From assembly GCF_008364765.1 (NCBI RefSeq), contig NZ_VTUY01000007.1, positions 134,884 through 198,883 on the forward strand: DNA of 64,000 nt, read 5' to 3'. The DNA comes from Bacillus sp. CH30_1T. GTDB lineage: Bacteria > Bacillota > Bacilli > Bacillales > Bacillaceae_B. Shown here piece after piece: positions 60,654 through 64,000 of this stretch. The position numbers were made by a program, and so were the translations under genes. Position 1 is the first letter of the stretch, and every line of letters starts with the position of its first letter. The notes beneath the pieces were generated by a model that searched no databases, was not told where the DNA came from, and saw only the letters and a list, made by a program, of their open reading frames with translations.

Positions 60654-60672
60654 TTTTGAGGGAGTGATTTAC

Positions 60673-61149
60673 ATGCACATGCATCGTTATGAAAAATGGT
60701 GGTTAACGTTAGGAACAGGGTCTCTTATTTTATTTTTAATTATTTTAGGCATCAGTGCTTTTCACCAAGGACATCAACCTCCAAGCGCGAAGGCATACGT
60801 CAATCCTGAGCAAGTGGATAAAACCTCGCCTTTTAACGAGCCGGGATTGAAGAAAGTAGAAGGAAAGGCTTGGGATTACGAATTAGTGTTTGTCGCATCT
60901 GCATTTCTCTACACGCCCGGGGAAATTGAAATACCAAAAGGATCTACACTTAAAATCATCGCCACAACAAAAGATGTTGTTCACGGATTTGAAGTTGCAG
61001 GAACAAATATTAATATGATGCTTGAACCAGGGTTTGTTAGTGAATATACAACAAACCTTGATAAGACAGGGGAATTTCTGGTTGTCTGTAATGAATATTG
61101 TGGTGTAGGTCATCACACAATGGAATCTATGATTAAGGTGGTGGACTAA
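60673..61149 (+). CDS. Cytochrome ba3 oxidase subunit II (CuA)
   Basis: 158 residues from the ATG at 60673, eight bases after GGGAG. One N-terminal helix (about 12-33) is followed by an outside cupredoxin with the CuA ligands: VVHGFEV (His) and CNEYCGVGHHTM (two Cys, His, Met). It accepts electrons from cytochrome c. It overlaps in operon with subunit I, one base downstream. Confidence 0.94.
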   Translation: MHMHRYEKWWLTLGTGSLILFLIILGISAFHQGHQPPSAKAYVNPEQVDKTSPFNEPGLKKVEGKAWDYELVFVASAFLYTPGEIEIPKGSTLKIIATTKDVVHGFEVAGTNINMMLEPGFVSEYTTNLDKTGEFLVVCNEYCGVGHHTMESMIKVVD

Positions 61150-61150
61150 A

Positions 61151-62797
61151 ATGAAACGATTTGTAAGGATTGATAAAAAAGATGCTACATTGGCGATGGC
61201 ACATATTTATGTAGGCTTTATTGCCTTGGCACTAGGTGGATTGGCAGGATTATTACAAGTGTTGGTAAGGTCAGGGAAGTTCATATTGCCTGCAGGGATC
61301 GGCTATTATCAGGTATTAACGGTTCACGGTGTATTGCTGGGATTGGTATTGACCACTTTCTTCATCATAGGATTCCAGCATGCTGCCATTTCGCGAACTT
61401 CCGGTACCTATTCCGGGAAATCCCGCTTGTTTGGCTGGTTAGGCTTCTGGGTCATGCTTATCGGCACAATCATGGCCGCTGTTATGATTCTATTAAATGA
61501 AGCAACTGTACTTTATACTTTCTATGCTCCTTTGCAGGCCCACTGGATATTTTACTTAGGGTTGACCTTCGTCGTTGTTGGAAGCTGGTTTGGTGGAGCC
61601 GGCATGATCATCAAATATGTAAGTTGGCGAAAAGAAAACCCTGGACAACCAAGCCCTCTGTTAACATTCATGGCCATCATCAATACCGTCTTATGGATTG
61701 TCGCCACCATTGGTGTGGCTGGAACGGTTTTATTTCAGCTCCTTCCTTGGTCTCTTGGTCTCGTTGATCGGGTAGATGTACTTGTTAGCAGAACATTATT
61801 CTGGTATTTCGGTCATCCCCTTGTATATTTTTGGCTGCTGCCTGCCTATATGGCATGGTATGTCATTATTCCAAAAATCATTGGCGGGAAAATATTTTCA
61901 GATTCGTTAGCCAGACTTTCCTTTATATTGTTCCTCCTATTCTCTATCCCGGTTGGTTTTCATCACCAATTAGTGGAACCGGGAATCGACCCGTATTGGA
62001 AGTTTTTACAGGTAGTTCTTACCTTTATGGTTGTCATACCTTCCTTGATGACTGCTTTTTCTCTGTTCGCAACCTTTGAAATGTACGGCAGATCCAAAGG
62101 AGCTACCGGATTGTTTGGATGGTTTAGAAAGTTACCATGGGGAGATGCCCGCTTTACAGTGCCATTTATCGGCATGGTTGCCTTTATCCCAGCGGGAGCA
62201 GGCGGATTAATCAATGCATCGAACCAGATGAACCAGGTTGTTCATAACACCATCTGGGTTACCGGTCACTTTCACTTAACCTTGGCCACTTCTGTTGTCT
62301 TGACATTCTTCGGTATATCCTATTGGCTCGTACCTCATTTAACAGGACGCGTCTTGACGAAAGCAATGAACAAACTGGCGATCGTGCAAGCCATTGTGTG
62401 GTCTGTAGGAATGGGCATCATGTCAGGTGCCATGCATGTTGTCGGATTACTTGGCGCTCCAAGAAGATCCTCTTTTTCAACTTATGGGGATGCACCGCAA
62501 GCCCTTGAATGGATTCCGTATCAAGTCGCACAAGCCTTCGGGGGAACGATTCTTTTTATCGGGATCATTCTGGTTCTATACATCTTTATCAATCTGGCAT
62601 TCTTCGCACCTAAAGGAGAGGAAGATTTCCCAGTCGGTGAAAAAGCCGAAGCAGCTGAGAAAACACCAATGGCTCTTGAAAACTGGAGGATTTGGTTAAC
62701 CATCTTAGCAGCTCTCATTCTTGTTGCCTATACTGTTCCATTCATAGACATGATTCAAAACGCGCCTCCTGCATCTAAGGGATATCGTTTGTGGTAA
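61151..62797 (+). CDS. Cytochrome ba3 oxidase subunit I
   Basis: 548 residues, about 13 helices, B-type heme-copper oxidase. Heme and CuB ligands are seen in TVHGVLLGLVLT (His), YFGHPLVYFWLLPAYMAWY (CuB His and Tyr), SIPVGFHHQLVEPG (CuB His-His) and WVTGHFHLTL (heme His). The motifs of A-type oxidases (long D-channel) are absent. It is a high-affinity terminal oxidase with its own terminator. No assembly genes are in the window. Confidence 0.95.
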   Translation: MKRFVRIDKKDATLAMAHIYVGFIALALGGLAGLLQVLVRSGKFILPAGIGYYQVLTVHGVLLGLVLTTFFIIGFQHAAISRTSGTYSGKSRLFGWLGFWVMLIGTIMAAVMILLNEATVLYTFYAPLQAHWIFYLGLTFVVVGSWFGGAGMIIKYVSWRKENPGQPSPLLTFMAIINTVLWIVATIGVAGTVLFQLLPWSLGLVDRVDVLVSRTLFWYFGHPLVYFWLLPAYMAWYVIIPKIIGGKIFSDSLARLSFILFLLFSIPVGFHHQLVEPGIDPYWKFLQVVLTFMVVIPSLMTAFSLFATFEMYGRSKGATGLFGWFRKLPWGDARFTVPFIGMVAFIPAGAGGLINASNQMNQVVHNTIWVTGHFHLTLATSVVLTFFGISYWLVPHLTGRVLTKAMNKLAIVQAIVWSVGMGIMSGAMHVVGLLGAPRRSSFSTYGDAPQALEWIPYQVAQAFGGTILFIGIILVLYIFINLAFFAPKGEEDFPVGEKAEAAEKTPMALENWRIWLTILAALILVAYTVPFIDMIQNAPPASKGYRLW

Positions 62798-62799
62798 AC

Positions 62800-62831
62800 G
62801 AAAAGAGGCTGCCTCGGGCAGCCTCTTTTCT
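62800..62831. terminator. Bidirectional terminator after ba3 subunit I
   Basis: AAAAGAGGCTGCC and GGCAGCCTCTTTT with a TCG loop. Confidence 0.93.
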
Positions 62832-63297
62832 ATTTCTCTTTAATTGGAACAAACAACTCTAATTTCCGCTTATCTTCCGTTTCGTTGATCTCTCTATCCT
62901 GAGATAGATACTTCTCGACACTCAGTCTGGAGTAGTCTTTTTCATAGCCATTTTCCTTAATCCAATTAAAGATCGAAAAGTAGGCTTGTTCTACTTCCGT
63001 TGACAGCCCTTCATAAAGAGCGTGAGCATAGACGCCTGCAGGGAGAGACAGTTCCACTAACCCCGGTGGAAGCTTTTCCACACGATCAACCTCTACGGTA
63101 CAATAATACGTAAAATCAGTCGCTCTGTCATGGAAAGGAGCGTATATGCATTCATCTCCATTGATGTGGTGAATGGATGGGATCATCTGTAGAAACTTAG
63201 TGAATAGTCTCGGGATCTCAGCCCCTTTTCCATACGGACCTGTCCAGCCTATTCCAACAAGCAATTTATCCTCTAGTGATGCAACGTTAACTTCCAT
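62830..63297 (-). CDS. GyrI-like/AraC effector-binding domain protein
   Basis: 155 residues with GGAGG before the ATG. It is a SOUL/GyrI-like small-molecule binding fold: LVGIGWTGPYGKGAEIPRLFTKFL, DFTYYCTVEVDRVEKLPPGLVELSLPAGVYAHALYEG and the C-terminal FNWIKENGYEKD then KLELFVPI. It has no DNA-binding domain attached. Probably binds a hydrophobic drug or metabolite. It lies 23 bases downstream of the carboxypeptidase, likely in its transcript. Confidence 0.88.
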   Translation of the reverse strand: MEVNVASLEDKLLVGIGWTGPYGKGAEIPRLFTKFLQMIPSIHHINGDECIYAPFHDRATDFTYYCTVEVDRVEKLPPGLVELSLPAGVYAHALYEGLSTEVEQAYFSIFNWIKENGYEKDYSRLSVEKYLSQDREINETEDKRKLELFVPIKEK

Positions 63298-63319
63298 GAT
63301 TTTGCCTCCAATGCATTCG

Positions 63320-64000
63320 TTAATTCAAAGAATATACCTTTGAATACTTCTCCGTTAAATACTCGGCCAAGTATTTTGCATTAAGCCCTTCTCCGGTCAC
63401 TTCCCTGATGATTTCCAGCGGTTTTTTCATCTTGCCCCACTGATGGACGTTCGTTGTAAGCCATTCTCTGATGGGAACAAGATTTCCCTCTTCCAACAGC
63501 TCTTCGTAATGAGGAAGATCTTTCAACATGGCACGCTTAAACTGTGCAGCGTACATATATCCTAATGCATAAGAGGGAAAGTACCCGAAACTCCCACCGG
63601 CCCAATGAACATCTTGAAGGACACCTTCACCGTTATGGGAAGGGCGGATACCCAAGTACTCTTCATATTTCTGATTCCAGATTTCAGGAAGATCCTTCAC
63701 GTCAATCTCATCATTAAATAATCCCTTTTCTATTTCATACCGGATGATAATGTGTAACGCGTACGTTAGTTCATCCGCTTCGATTCGGATTAATGATGGC
63801 TTCGATTCATTGATTGCCCGGTAGAAATCGTCCTGTTCAACAGAATCGAACTGTCCTGAAGAGAAATCCTTCAGTAATGAATAATTATGCTTCCAGAAAG
63901 AATGATCTCTTCCTACAAAGTTTTCATAGAACAGAGATTGAGATTCATGAATCCCCATAGACGTTCCAGTGCATAGTGGCGTACCAATCAAATCCTTGGA
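63320..64000 (-). CDS. ypwA: M32 metallocarboxypeptidase (N-terminal part beyond window)
   Basis: Open to the right edge, so only the C-terminal 226 residues are seen; a TTG at 63991 is internal. GTPLCTGTSMGIHESQSLFYENFVGRD is the M32 region C-terminal to the HExxH zinc helix, with HESQSR-like HESQS. It continues with SFGYFPSYALGYMYAAQFK. M32 enzymes trim C-terminal amino acids from peptides. Symbol by similarity to B. subtilis ypwA. Confidence 0.92.
   Translation of the reverse strand, partial: SKDLIGTPLCTGTSMGIHESQSLFYENFVGRDHSFWKHNYSLLKDFSSGQFDSVEQDDFYRAINESKPSLIRIEADELTYALHIIIRYEIEKGLFNDEIDVKDLPEIWNQKYEEYLGIRPSHNGEGVLQDVHWAGGSFGYFPSYALGYMYAAQFKRAMLKDLPHYEELLEEGNLVPIREWLTTNVHQWGKMKKPLEIIREVTGEGLNAKYLAEYLTEKYSKVYSLN

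Overview
The window is a chromosomal segment of a low-GC Gram-positive, spore-forming member of the Bacillaceae. The evidence is the dense AGGAGG-type ribosome binding sites, frequent TTG and GTG starts, sporulation-linked genes (spo0M, sspL, a YjcZ-type peptide, the yod cluster), and gene order matching two blocks of the Bacillus subtilis map: yodJ to yodT, and the ypq to ypb region. It is not B. subtilis itself: several genes and intergenic repeats differ. No tRNA, rRNA, CRISPR array, intact transposon or prophage was seen. Names are from recognition of sequence and synteny only; no search was run.

Layout. 1-13199: yodJ (cut by the left edge), deoD, two tiny hydrophilic genes, yodL, an operon of a His/Lys-rich peptide, a Ser/Thr kinase and spo0M, then yozD, yodN and yozE. 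Next comes the lysine 2,3-aminomutase group: yokU, kamA and yodP in one unit, and yodQ, R, S and T in another, separated by a terminator. 13541-19137: a CHASE3-type chemoreceptor, a YjcZ peptide, a DUF502 membrane protein, ypqE (PTS IIA), msrA-msrB and an RsgA-family GTPase with an unusual leader. 19466-29706: a DUF4397 protein, ypmR-ypmS, a nucleoside hydrolase, a PCYCGC lipoprotein, DegV, ypmP, an SRAP protein, yplQ, thyA-dfrA, a lethal-factor/PPEP-like metalloprotease and ypjP. 29749-30296 is mostly repeat-bearing DNA. 30297-39901: ypiP, brxB, ypgR, ypgQ plus an ABC-F ATPase, a second DegV, fhs and a UgtP-type glycosyltransferase. 40297-46460: a methyltransferase, a DUF3892 protein, mntR, the mntABCD manganese importer and cspD. 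46533-58606: ypeQ, ypeP, ypdP, ypdQ, an EamA transporter, a DUF212 protein, sspL, ypcP, a sulfurtransferase pair, dynA and the alkylpyrone genes ypbQ/bpsA, with bpsA frameshifted. 58809-64000: CheX-like, an SDR, a zinc-ribbon peptide, a three-gene ba3-type oxidase, a GyrI-like protein and an M32 carboxypeptidase cut by the right edge.

How genes work together. KamA and YodP would make N-acetyl-beta-lysine, and YodQ, R, S and T look like deacetylase, CoA-transferase and aminotransferase steps acting on it or a relative. MntR with three phased operator copies should control mntABCD. DfrA and ThyA are coupled folate/dTMP enzymes, and Fhs feeds the same one-carbon pool. MsrA/MsrB and BrxB are thiol and methionine repair functions.

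Most interesting: the leader of the RsgA-family gene (19137-19370). It holds a promoter, a 30-codon leader ORF, a Rho-independent terminator directly before the gene's ribosome binding site, and a 9-nt segment inside the leader ORF that is exactly complementary to the terminator's 5' arm. This is the arrangement of a ribosome-controlled transcription attenuator.
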